From assembly GCF_964204645.1 (NCBI RefSeq), contig NC_134033.1:15688155-15752154 (forward strand): 64,000 bases of DNA, in the 5' to 3' direction. Under the pieces are notes generated by a model. That model was not told the origin of the DNA. It saw nothing but the letters and a program-made list of their open reading frames with translations, and did not search any database. The DNA comes from Tubulanus polymorphus. Lineage: Eukaryota > Nemertea > Palaeonemertea > Tubulaniformes > Tubulanidae. This document shows positions 55,988 to 64,000 of this stretch, piece after piece. Within the stretch, counting starts at the first letter, position 1. The number at the start of each line of letters is the position of its first letter. Made by a program: the position numbers and the translations under genes.

Positions 55988-58029
55988 ATGAAAGGACCTT
56001 CCGTTTTAGTTTATAACCTCGGCAGAATATCGTATCAACGGGGTCTCGATATTCAAGCTAACTTCGTGAGACGTTCCTTGGACGCACTCGCTAATAAAGG
56101 TACGATTTATTAAATTTGATTAATTTAATTGTATTGGTACGGTGTACAACGCGTATCTGGACTTAATAAAAACGCGTACGTGGACTTTGATTAAAACGCG
56201 GATCAGGACTTAAACTAAGAACTCGCCCGTCGTATTCAAGGCGTGCATTTTACTTGTGCATTACAAGATCCGTATTTGAATATCGTTCAATTAGCTCATA
56301 ACTAGTGTTAAGAAAACTAATCCCACACACAGAAAGGCCGAAATGTTTTCTTGAGTTGATAATTAATCAGTGTTCCCTATTTCGTCGGTATCCTCCACCG
56401 AAGTAGTTTAGCGGCCTAATCGTTGGTGGTAAGCTTTTCTGAATCAGGTGGGCTTATGCTTAAGTAATATGGATTGTGAAAATATCTGATCGTGAAACTA
56501 AACCACAGGCAGGTTGCTAACTACCACCAGAGAACATCCAAATTCTTGAGTTCTCGAAGAATTATTTCATTACTGTCACTTGTATATTGTTTCATTGTGA
56601 GATACGTAAATTTTTATCCCCAAAACTGTTTTCTTTAAATAAAATTCTACATCGTGGAACTGAAGAGAATGCACGAGAAAATGACAATACGACTTGTATC
56701 TACTTTCTTTTAAATCTTAGACCTGTATTCCTGATTCTATTTTGTTAGGTACGACGCCAGGCGTTCAGCGCCCAGCGGCGGACGATGTTCTACTGCTGAT
56801 GCAACACGATCCTGTCTACACGATCGGAATACGTCGGCGATCGTACACGATTCGCGACGAGCGGAAACTACGCGATCTAGGCGCCGAATTCTACCCGACG
56901 AATCGCGGCGGTCTGATCACGTTTCACGGACCCGGCCAACTGGTCGCGTATCCGATTCTGAATTTGAAGAACTATCGCGGACTGTCGGTTCGCTGTTATA
57001 TCGACGCGTTGCAGAACGTGTTAGTCGATACTTGCGCGGAGTTCGGTGTTGAAGCGCAGAAAACCGCTGATCCCGGGGCCTGGGTGCAAGACCGTAAAAT
57101 AGGTGCCGTAGGTACGTCATTTTAAACAATGAAGTATTTTTCGTCGATATCGAAATTGTCATTATCTACTGTTGTCTACCATTAGCAGGGGTGGGTCCAG
57201 GGGGACTAAGAATTAAGTTAAAGGTCCATCAAAATGTTTGATATTTATATGTCTTTTTATTCGTTATGTTAACAACAACTACAAAAATTGGAACAATTTC
57301 ATTACGGGAGTACGCCTTATATTGCTGTATTTTATATCAAGTGCCTTTTGGGATCAGGTCCAGTTACAAGTGACAAAAATTGTCACCATGGGGGGTGTAC
57401 AATCGGTCATTGAAGTGATGTGATTTAGTAATTTAATTTCTACGTCGCCCTTTTTCACTGTGATATGCTGTTAAACGGCACTTGTATTATTACCCCCAGC
57501 CTATAACTCTTCCATGTATCAGTCATCTCTCCCTGAGGAGAAGTAACAGTCGAGCGCTCAAGAGTCATCTATCAGACCAGGTACCCATTTACTCCCGGTT
57601 GGAGAGAGGCCATGAGGATATAAGTATCTTGCCCAGGGCACTTCTACGGTAATGTACGGGGTTCGAACCTGGCTTCCCAGAGTCGAACTCTCTAACCACT
57701 CGCCCCCACTCCGCTATTCGTTTTGATTTTTATGTTGTGTAATATCGATATTTATATCGATTTTACTTCCAGGTGTTAATGTACGCCGGTATATCAGTCA
57801 TCACGGAGTGGCGTTAAACTGCGATGTCGATTTGAATTGGTTCGAGCACATTGTGCCGTGCGGTATCCAGGGTAAAAAGGCCACGTCGCTAACGGTCGAA
57901 TCATCTCGGCAAATTTCGGTCGATTCTGCCTCGCGCGTATTCGTGGACGCATTTCGAAAGCGATTCGATTGCGATTTGATACATAGAGAATTCCGTGACG
58001 CGGATATTGTCGATCAGATCGGATCTTGA
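55988..58029 (+). CDS. LIPT2: Octanoyl-[acyl-carrier-protein]:protein N-octanoyltransferase (LIPT2)
   Basis: Mitochondrial enzyme that moves octanoate from acyl carrier protein onto the lipoyl domain of GCSH (LipB/LIPT2 family), the first step of lipoate synthesis. Exons 55988-56099, 56749-57111 and 57773-58029 have consistent phases and give 243 aa; human LIPT2 is of similar size. Seen: VLVYNLGRISYQRGLD at the N-terminus, DPVYTIGIRRRS, the LipB signature RGGLITFHGPGQLVAYP, the catalytic Lys segment DRKIGAVGVNVRRYISHHG, and the catalytic Cys in HIVPCGIQGKKATSL. The first residues MKGPSVLVYN do not make an obvious long targeting peptide. A longer N-terminus from an upstream exon is possible but not seen. 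It is head to head with WDFY. Confidence 0.95.
57520..57715. repeat. SINE-like sequence in intron 2 of LIPT2
   Basis: CCAGGTACCCATTTACTCCC, then TATCTTGCCCAGGGCAC, then GGGGTTCGAACCTGGCTTCC and AACCACTCGCCCCC. This arrangement (B-box-like GGTTCGAACC near a CTAACCACT end) is common in invertebrate SINE-type repeats. Family name not assigned. Confidence 0.5.
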
Positions 58030-58139
58030 TGTTACTTTATCTAAACTAATCAAACGTAAGAACAGGCAGTAATGTGGTATGTGGACTGGTTTTTATTGAA
58101 TCTTGGAGTAGTCGTTTGATTAATCCAAGATTGAAAGTA

Positions 58140-58232
58140 CAAGCTTTTGCTACTAATGCGGAGTAGCTGCACCAGTTAAACCACTCATTTATATCTGGTG
58201 AATGCACCACTAGTAGTGAACGCTTGTGAAGC
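58140..58232. repeat. Foldback, AAGCTTTTGCTACTA family, second copy
   Basis: CAAGCTTTTGCTACTAATGC...CACTAGTAGTGAACGCTTG; partner of 18286-18379. Confidence 0.7.
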
Positions 58233-58236
58233 TACT

Positions 58237-58352
58237 GGGTCTGGTTTTATGGACTGGTTATATACCTTTGACCCGGGGGCTAACTCAACTCATTTTCAAT
58301 TGAGTTAGCCCTCGGGCTAAAGGTATAACCAGTCTATGAAACCAGCCCTTGA
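58237..58352. repeat. Foldback, GGTTTTATGGACTGGT family, second copy
   Basis: GGGTCTGGTTTTATGGACTG...TCTATGAAACCAGCCC with inner arms GACCCGGGGGCTAACTCAA / TTGAGTTAGCCCTCGGGCT. Partner of 52928-53039. Confidence 0.85.
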
Positions 58353-58754
58353 CGTATATAGTAGTTGCCTCAGAAAAACCAGGGGTACTCATTACACCCG
58401 GTGAAGCTACTGTACACTAGTTGCGAGGATTCGTGATTTCAAAATGCTATCAGTTAACCTACACAATCTTATCCGTCAGACCAGACCACATATCTCGACC
58501 CATATCTCGACACATAGTTAGGACTAGAATCGGTATATCTATGCGTACGTCGCATTACGATATGTAAAGTCGTTCTCAATTCACGATTGCTCGCAGTAAA
58601 TCACAGTATTATTTCAACAGATCGCTTATTATTGATACATGTCATAAATGTAGATAGATTGGTACGATTTTAGTAGAGACAATCCGTGTTTAATATACAT
58701 TTGTAATCAATTTGAAAATCTAGAAAACATGTAGAATTATAAAAAAAAACTATT

Positions 58755-58875
58755 ATAAAATTTTGTTAGATTTTCTCTATTTTTGTCCTCGTTCTGTTTT
58801 TGTATAACGCCGGAAGTTACTCGTCGGCCATGTTGTCATCTGTTGGCGGTCGGTGTCGTTGACGTACACCCGAGA
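58755..58875 (-). pseudogene. Inverted fragment of SLC22 exon 10 (gene G type)
   Basis: The complement reads through CAACGACACCGACCGCCAAC, then GACAACATGGCCGACGAG, TAA, CTTCCGGCG, and AACAGAACGAGGAC to the downstream flank ATAGAGAAAATCTAAC. It matches gene G (39335-39445) better than the other copies, since only G has the NEDD tail and this 3' flank. The Gln codon after ADE has become a stop. Only the last part of the exon is present. Confidence 0.85.
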
Positions 58876-59024
58876 AGCTCCGATCAGTAAACCCTGGCAT
58901 AAATAGGAAATCTTAATAGTTTGATATAATAAGATCATCAAATACATTTAGAAGATTTGAGCAGCCGTATTTTAGGTATAATGATATTTTCACGTTTTCT
59001 GGTTTTTATGTATGGAATTCATTA

Positions 59025-59207
59025 ATTTCATTGCAGAAACCCTGTAAATATTCTCTAATTAGTGTCAACCCTATAAAATGGCTTTATTCAATGAGGCGGG
59101 TAGCGCCGCGCGTCGCGCTGAACTTCTGAATCTATCATCAGCGGAAATTAGAATGAAAAAATTACCGACTGAATTGAACACCGTTGAAGTGAGAGCGATT
59201 GTACAAT
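59025..59207 (-). pseudogene. Inverted 3' fragment of the nested GPCR
   Basis: On the - strand this reads IALTSTVFNSVGNFFILISA, DDRFRSSARRAALPAS, then diverges (LNKAIL, stop). It corresponds to 38200-38333 plus about 30 bp of 3' flank of the GPCR in gene G. Only TM7 and the tail are present; the 5' end stops abruptly at about 59207. Confidence 0.88.
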
Positions 59208-59384
59208 GGTGACTTCAGGTTAACTCCATTTGTTAATTACGCTAGTCGAACGGCTCGTAGTCCGGACGTAGAGTGACACCGATGCTGGACTCTATAGAGA
59301 GGAGATGGTCTGAAACCCTGAAAAGCGCCAAGTTCAAATGAACCAATAGGCAAACGATCAACATGATACATTCACGTCGATGCA

Positions 59385-59680
59385 TCGCGACATCAGCCAC
59401 AATTGTTTATTTCAGTTTGATTGTGAATTTTCATGTTGCGGTCGATTTTCAACAACCTTTTCCAACAAATAAAAACAAGCTAATTGGAGCGAACGGTTAT
59501 AATTGCTATCGAAAATTGATAACGTCTGCGATAATTGGGCGCCGTCCTCGAAAATTTGGAAAATTTCCATTAATTAATGAAATATTTTGATTATATAATT
59601 GCTGGTACCAGCGGTCAGGAGCGTCAGTTTGGTTTACGATTTGGCTGGAATTAGAAGTAGGTTCATACCGCAGAATAAGG
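59385..59680 (+). promoter_or_regulatory. Promoter and 5' UTR exon of peptide gene 2
   Basis: TATATAAT at 59593-59600, followed about 30 bp on by a probable non-coding exon ending CAGAATAAG|GTACGTG at 59679. The block from 59385 aligns with the complement of 41690-42065 upstream of peptide gene 1, including TATTTCAGTTTGATTGTGAA, AACAAATAAAAACAA and TTATAATTGCTATCG. Confidence 0.65.
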
Positions 59681-59886
59681 TACGTGACGCTGAAGTTTCA
59701 GTTGGTATAGTTTGGTCTTTTTATTCTAACTATACACAATCCTGTGTTTAGTATTCGATTTATATTTGATTATTTCACAGGTTTTTGAAGTTGACGAAAA
59801 AGTATTTTAAAGTTCGAAATCTACAAAAAAAATACAATTTATTTCTTGCAACAAATTCTAAGATATTCGTTTTTCTCAATTTTCAG

Positions 59887-60656
59887 ATGCGTAATATTCT
59901 GATCCTCGGAACGATGTTGCTACTGCTGACGTTACAACTGACGTCACAGGCAGAAGCCGGTAAGTTCAAACGGAGCCCCGGACCTGAAATAGTGAAAAAA
60001 TACATCTCATTTCGTTCGAACGAAATGTTTTTTCGTGGGAACGAAAACTTTTCGTTCGAATGAAAAACTTTTCGTTCCCAAGGAAAGCATTTCGTTTGAG
60101 CGAAAAGATACGATATGAATTGATATGATATACTATCGTTCCCACGAAAAAGATATTCACTTTTCACCACGTCACCTTCGGGACTCCGGAAGTTCAAACC
60201 TATTTCACTAAAACTTCATTTTTGAAAATCACCAAAATCGAAAAGGACGCGGATCGGATGGCCTTGACCTGAGCGGCCTTTTAGTTTGTCGCTAAGGTTA
60301 AAGATAAAGCAGCCGTAAAAAGCATAAGTAAAGTGAGGGAAACTGTTATACCGGTATCGACTATTACTTCACCCACTAGTCAATCCTTCATGAATATTTT
60401 CCATGAGGATTTGTCTCACTGGAGGCAATTCAGAGTCCTTCATCTGATATTGATACTTACATATCGTTGTCCAATAGAATCTGTAATTTGAATTTGGAAA
60501 TATTTCGTTTCTTTCTTTTCAGTTGTTCAGCATCCTACCACCACCAGCAGTAGCAGCGGAGGTGGCGGAGCTGGAGCTGGGGCTGGGGCTGGAGCAGGAG
60601 CTGGGGCTGGAGTTGGAGCTGGGGCTAATGCAGAAGCTGACAATGACCCCAATTAG
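59887..60656 (+). CDS. Small secreted Gly/Ala-rich peptide (copy 2)
   Basis: Coding exons 59887-59959 and 60523-60656 give 68 aa. The signal peptide MRNILILGTMLLLLTLQLTS ends QAEA. The mature part is VVQHPTTTSSSSGGGG, then about 24 residues of alternating Gly-Ala, then NAEADNDPN and a stop. As in copy 1, the acceptor CAG directly precedes the ATG and the donor splits a codon after AEA. The intron contains a 218-bp inverted-repeat element. The 16 bases around the stop (GACCCCAATTAGCGCT) are conserved in both copies. Only the Gly-Ala core and signal are shared: copy 1 has an Asp-rich head, this one a Thr/Ser-rich head. Function unknown; a structural, matrix or surface-binding role is a guess. 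Confidence 0.82.
59972..60189. mobile_element. CGGAGCCCCG-family MITE in peptide gene 2 intron
   Basis: 218 bp with inverted ends GGAGCCCCGG...AGTGAAAA and TTTTCACC...GGGACTCC. Flanked by AAGTTCAAAC on both sides (59962-59971 and 60190-60199), a 9-10 bp target duplication as made by Mutator-like transposases. Inner TTTCGTTCGAACGAAA palindrome. Without it the intron start GTAAGTTCAAACC matches that of peptide gene 1 (GTAAGTTCATACC). Confidence 0.85.
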
Positions 60657-61215
60657 CGCTTGGAATACTGTGTCGTATCGCTATGTTGGGTAGGTTATTT
60701 CAATTGACTCCATCTCTTATAGCAAACACCAGAACACGAACAGTTCTTGCTTGATTTTGACGAGGACTTTGGAACTGTATTAAGGGTTTTGTTACACAGT
60801 TGTTAGGGGTTAAGTTCGACTGAAAATCAAACTCAGAACTGTTGAAATTGGATTGTAATATGACGATCATTATGTTTATAACTAATCAAAAGGATGTTTT
60901 TATACATAGTGAATAAAATTACGAATACAAATTTGGACTCATAAAACAGATAACTGAATTATAGCGACGGCTTTTACATATAATGCAGATATGGATGTTT
61001 GTTCTGTTTCAGATGTCAACCCGGTAGCGGAAAAATACAAATCAACAAAAGATATGAAGACAATTCGCCTTTACAATTGCTTAAATCCGATTATACATAT
61101 TTGATTGGTTTATTATTGAATATTTTCTCTCGCCTCTATCTCCAGAACATTTCAATCGAATAAAGTTTCTGATTTTCATCCAGTGCTTTAGTTACTTCGG
61201 TATCCGAATTCCGAA
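60657..61215. other. 3' region of peptide gene 2 and of the receptor
   Basis: AATAAA at about 60912 and 61158 (+). CTGTTTCAG|ATGTCAACCC at about 61010 could be the acceptor of a 3' UTR exon. No other gene is seen. Confidence 0.4.
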
Positions 61216-64000
61216 TCATTTGATTGGTTGTCGTTTTCTGCGTTTATTTCGAGCTCGTATGGATTTCATATCGATTGTTAGAATAGTATAAAGAAGTGGG
61301 TTCAGAGTTGAGTTTATCGGTAAGAAAAGAACGGCCAGCCAAGCGGCGACCTGGTTCGGTATCTCGACCAAAAATACGGCGCACAACTGAACGATTATTA
61401 ACGGTAACCAGCAAAATAAATTACACAAATTGATGACTAAACTGCGTCGAGCTAGAACGAGTTCTGTAGGATCAGCTCTACCCGAACCGGACCTGCTTCC
61501 GGATACATACTTGTACATCTGCGCGTACGACATCATTATCAGAGTGAGAATGATCGCGTTTAATACAGCGAATATAGCGAACGAATATTGCCAACCATTG
61601 ACATCTATAGATATTAAATTCATAGGTAAACAGATACCTGTGCTACCGTAAAAATTATCACCGAAATAAGACGACCGAGACAGCGGCAGAAAGGCGATTA
61701 AACTCAGAAATATCCAGCATAAACAAGACAGAATCATAATAATATTTGAGGATAAAACTGGGTTACCGGAAAATGGATCGACGATATTCGAATATCTGAA
61801 ACGCGTGAGGAGAAAGAGAAATGTTAAAGAACCTTCACAAGATATCGTCACCACAATTCCGGCAACGCTGCATAATGAACTGCGAGTCCAAGTTTCAGAA
61901 TTCAGAAAATAAACACCTTTATAAACGTGATCAGTTGCAGCGATCAGAAACAGATAAACAGACATCAGGAAATCACAAAGCGCGATATTAATGATGAGGA
62001 TATCCGACGATTTATTTTGCGTTTCTGATGAAACTCGAATCGACCTAAAACGAAATAGAATAACGATGATATTGGAAACGAAAGTAAAGCAAGCGATGAT
62101 CCAGATAACTGCTGTGAGGACAGTGTTCTCAATGAGGTCTGAACACGATGAGAATTGATCAGGATCCGGGAGACACCGGTCAATATTCGGTGCCATACAA
62201 CAGAATTTATACGCGTCCGAAGCGAGAAAATATAAAGACGTCAAATTATCGAAGATATTATTTTCCACAGAAATTATCCGAGAGTTGTTGGTGATATCTA
62301 GAACTCCCAGTGAACTCAACCCAGTAAACGCGTATCTGGATATTGATCTGATAGCGTTACTGCTGATATTCAAATATTTCAGCGCTGGTAAACCTCGGAA
62401 TACGTTACGAGTAAGAGCCGATATAGAGAGACCGTGCAGATCCATAACCGGAAGTGACGTCAAACCGTTGAAGCTTCCGTCGTTCAAATATCTCAGCGGA
62501 TTTCCAGCGAGTAAAAGTTGTTTTAAACTGTTTAAACCAGTGAATATATCAGCATGTAGTGATACTAGGTGATTATAGGACAGATCTAATATATTTAGAT
62601 TGCGTAGATTAGAAAACGCGTTGGAGACAATATCAGATAAATCATTACGGGAAATATTGAGTATAAAAAGGTATAAAAATGGAGAAAATGTCGATTCATT
62701 GAATCTAACTCGGTTATTCGATAAAATCAGAACGCGAGTCGACGCCGCAAAAATTTTAGAAATATCTGATAATAAAGCGTTTTCACAATCAATCAAACGA
62801 CCTTGACATTTACAGTAGTTAGGACACGTGACGTCGCAGAAAGCCTCGTCATCCGAGTTGTGTTTACAATTTACGACGCCATCGCAAACTTCCGACTGAG
62901 GAATACATCTGTGTTCATCACCGCATTTCAACATTCCTGGACACGAAAACGTTTCACAGTTGAATTCATCTTCTGAATGAGGACAATCTGATCGACCATC
63001 GCACACGTGTCTAATCGGTATACAGTAAGACGATGGACATTTCACTGTACCAGCTGCACATTCAAACTCGTTACAATTCAGTAAATGTTCGAGTCTTCTA
63101 CAAACAGGAAAACCTGACGACATTCTTTCTAAAATACATCTATCTCTTCTCGCGTAACAATGAGGAGAATTGAATGAACATCTTTGTTTATCCGATTCTG
63201 TACAGAGTGAAGTGAAATTGGTCGTGCAGTAGTTCTCTTTAGTGCAGTGAATTTGTGGTTTAATCGTTATGTCGGTTGTTACTATTTCATCTTCTTCGAG
63301 GTCCCCGCCACAATCTACAACACCATCCCGGAACAACAGAGAACTGATACATTCGCCATTTACACACAAAAACCCGTTACATTCGTCGGAAGAGCAGACG
63401 ATTTCATCGGATTTATCTTTACAATCAACCAGTCCATCACATCGTTTATATTTACCCACACATTGTCCGTTTTTACACTTAAACTGTTCAGAGGAACATA
63501 AAGTATGATAGCACGAGTTCTCATCTGATCCGTCAGCGCAATCTCGTACAAAATCACATAAATTACTCACTGATATAACTTCTCCATCTGAACACTGGAA
63601 CTGACTGTGTAAGTTTGAACCCGAACAATCGAGTTCATCTTCACCGTGTTGACAGTCGTTTCTAGTATCACATACGCGATGGTCGCTGATACATCTTTGA
63701 TCGTTACATTGAAACTGCCACGATTTACATCCGCTTATAGAAGCTAACTCTTCACCAGTTACATTATAGGAACATAGCACGGAATGAACTACATTTGTCC
63801 CATTATCGAAGGCAGTCACTGACCATTTCACTGTTTTAATATACGTTATCCAATCTCTAATTACAACTGGTTTTATTGCCACAATTCTTCCGCTTGTATG
63901 ATTAGTCAGTATAGCGCCATATTGATGCTGATAGTGGAAAACATTTATCAAATTCTGAATATCAATATTAGATGTTATTATACCTATGTCTCCACCGATT
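61216..64000 (-). CDS. LDLa-LRR-7TM receptor, GRL101/relaxin-receptor-like (5' end outside window)
   Basis: A single open frame runs from the right edge to a stop at 61216-61218, at least 927 residues. Domains from N-terminus: an unassigned segment (possibly the end of a CUB-like domain), then about six LDL-receptor class A repeats (63730-62830; e.g. CNDQRCISDHRVCDTRNDC, CDGLVDCKDKSDE), one of them degenerate (CNGFLCVNGEC...). Next come an LRR N-cap (CPNYCKCQGRLIDC), about seven leucine-rich repeats (62800-62240), and a Cys-rich hinge (FCCMAP...FSSC). A class A seven-helix domain follows (62120-61280), ending NPLLYTIL. The usual DRY reads TRF (LLTRFRY). This is the LGR type C architecture of Lymnaea GRL101 and RXFP receptors, with more LDLa repeats than RXFPs. 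Signals at the plasma membrane; ligand unknown. Confidence 0.93.
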   Translation of the reverse strand, partial: IGGDIGIITSNIDIQNLINVFHYQHQYGAILTNHTSGRIVAIKPVVIRDWITYIKTVKWSVTAFDNGTNVVHSVLCSYNVTGEELASISGCKSWQFQCNDQRCISDHRVCDTRNDCQHGEDELDCSGSNLHSQFQCSDGEVISVSNLCDFVRDCADGSDENSCYHTLCSSEQFKCKNGQCVGKYKRCDGLVDCKDKSDEIVCSSDECNGFLCVNGECISSLLFRDGVVDCGGDLEEDEIVTTDITIKPQIHCTKENYCTTNFTSLCTESDKQRCSFNSPHCYARRDRCILERMSSGFPVCRRLEHLLNCNEFECAAGTVKCPSSYCIPIRHVCDGRSDCPHSEDEFNCETFSCPGMLKCGDEHRCIPQSEVCDGVVNCKHNSDDEAFCDVTCPNYCKCQGRLIDCENALLSDISKIFAASTRVLILSNNRVRFNESTFSPFLYLFILNISRNDLSDIVSNAFSNLRNLNILDLSYNHLVSLHADIFTGLNSLKQLLLAGNPLRYLNDGSFNGLTSLPVMDLHGLSISALTRNVFRGLPALKYLNISSNAIRSISRYAFTGLSSLGVLDITNNSRIISVENNIFDNLTSLYFLASDAYKFCCMAPNIDRCLPDPDQFSSCSDLIENTVLTAVIWIIACFTFVSNIIVILFRFRSIRVSSETQNKSSDILIINIALCDFLMSVYLFLIAATDHVYKGVYFLNSETWTRSSLCSVAGIVVTISCEGSLTFLFLLTRFRYSNIVDPFSGNPVLSSNIIMILSCLCWIFLSLIAFLPLSRSSYFGDNFYGSTGICLPMNLISIDVNGWQYSFAIFAVLNAIILTLIMMSYAQMYKYVSGSRSGSGRADPTELVLARRSLVINLCNLFCWLPLIIVQLCAVFLVEIPNQVAAWLAVLFLPINSTLNPLLYTILTIDMKSIRARNKRRKRQPIK

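Overview
The window is animal nuclear DNA. Genes are split by GT-AG introns, base composition is AT-rich, and there are many short inverted-repeat elements and minisatellites. The single-exon receptor at the right edge combines LDL-receptor class A repeats, leucine-rich repeats and seven transmembrane helices, like the molluscan receptor GRL101. That points to a lophotrochozoan, most likely a mollusc. I cannot name the species.

1-39.4 kb is a head-to-tail array of seven SLC22-type (organic ion transporter, MFS) genes, all on the + strand, here called A to G. They share one 10-exon plan with identical intron phases. Six are complete (583-598 aa by my splice reading). Gene A has cleanly lost exon 4. 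A and B have 5' halves that are near-identical direct copies with a 5,212 bp period. Exons 2, 3 and 10 are almost identical in all copies, while exons 1, 4 and the C-terminal tail differ. Other genes are interleaved: an intact rhodopsin-like GPCR and a decayed relative on the - strand between C and D, and an intronless GPCR nested in intron 7 of G.

39.4-48 kb holds dispersed foldback elements, a small secreted Asp/Gly/Ala-rich peptide gene on the - strand (41.1-41.8 kb), and a 42-bp minisatellite of about 37 units (42.7-44.3 kb). Then come about 3.7 kb in which I see no gene.

48-58 kb holds two conserved housekeeping genes arranged head to head. A WDFY1/WDFY2 orthologue (11 coding exons, 410 aa, - strand) and LIPT2, the mitochondrial octanoyltransferase (3 exons, 243 aa, + strand), are separated by 528 bp.

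58.7-61 kb contains inverted relics of the gene G locus: the end of SLC22 exon 10 and the 3' end of the nested GPCR. Next to them is a second intact Gly/Ala-rich secreted peptide gene on the + strand, paralogous to the one at 41 kb through its promoter. The window ends inside the LDLa-LRR-7TM receptor gene on the - strand.

Taken together this is a young, actively rearranging cluster: tandem duplication, probable gene conversion, exon loss, first-exon replacement, and inverted copying over about 20 kb. All splice sites are read by eye from conserved exon borders among paralogues; no transcript data were available.
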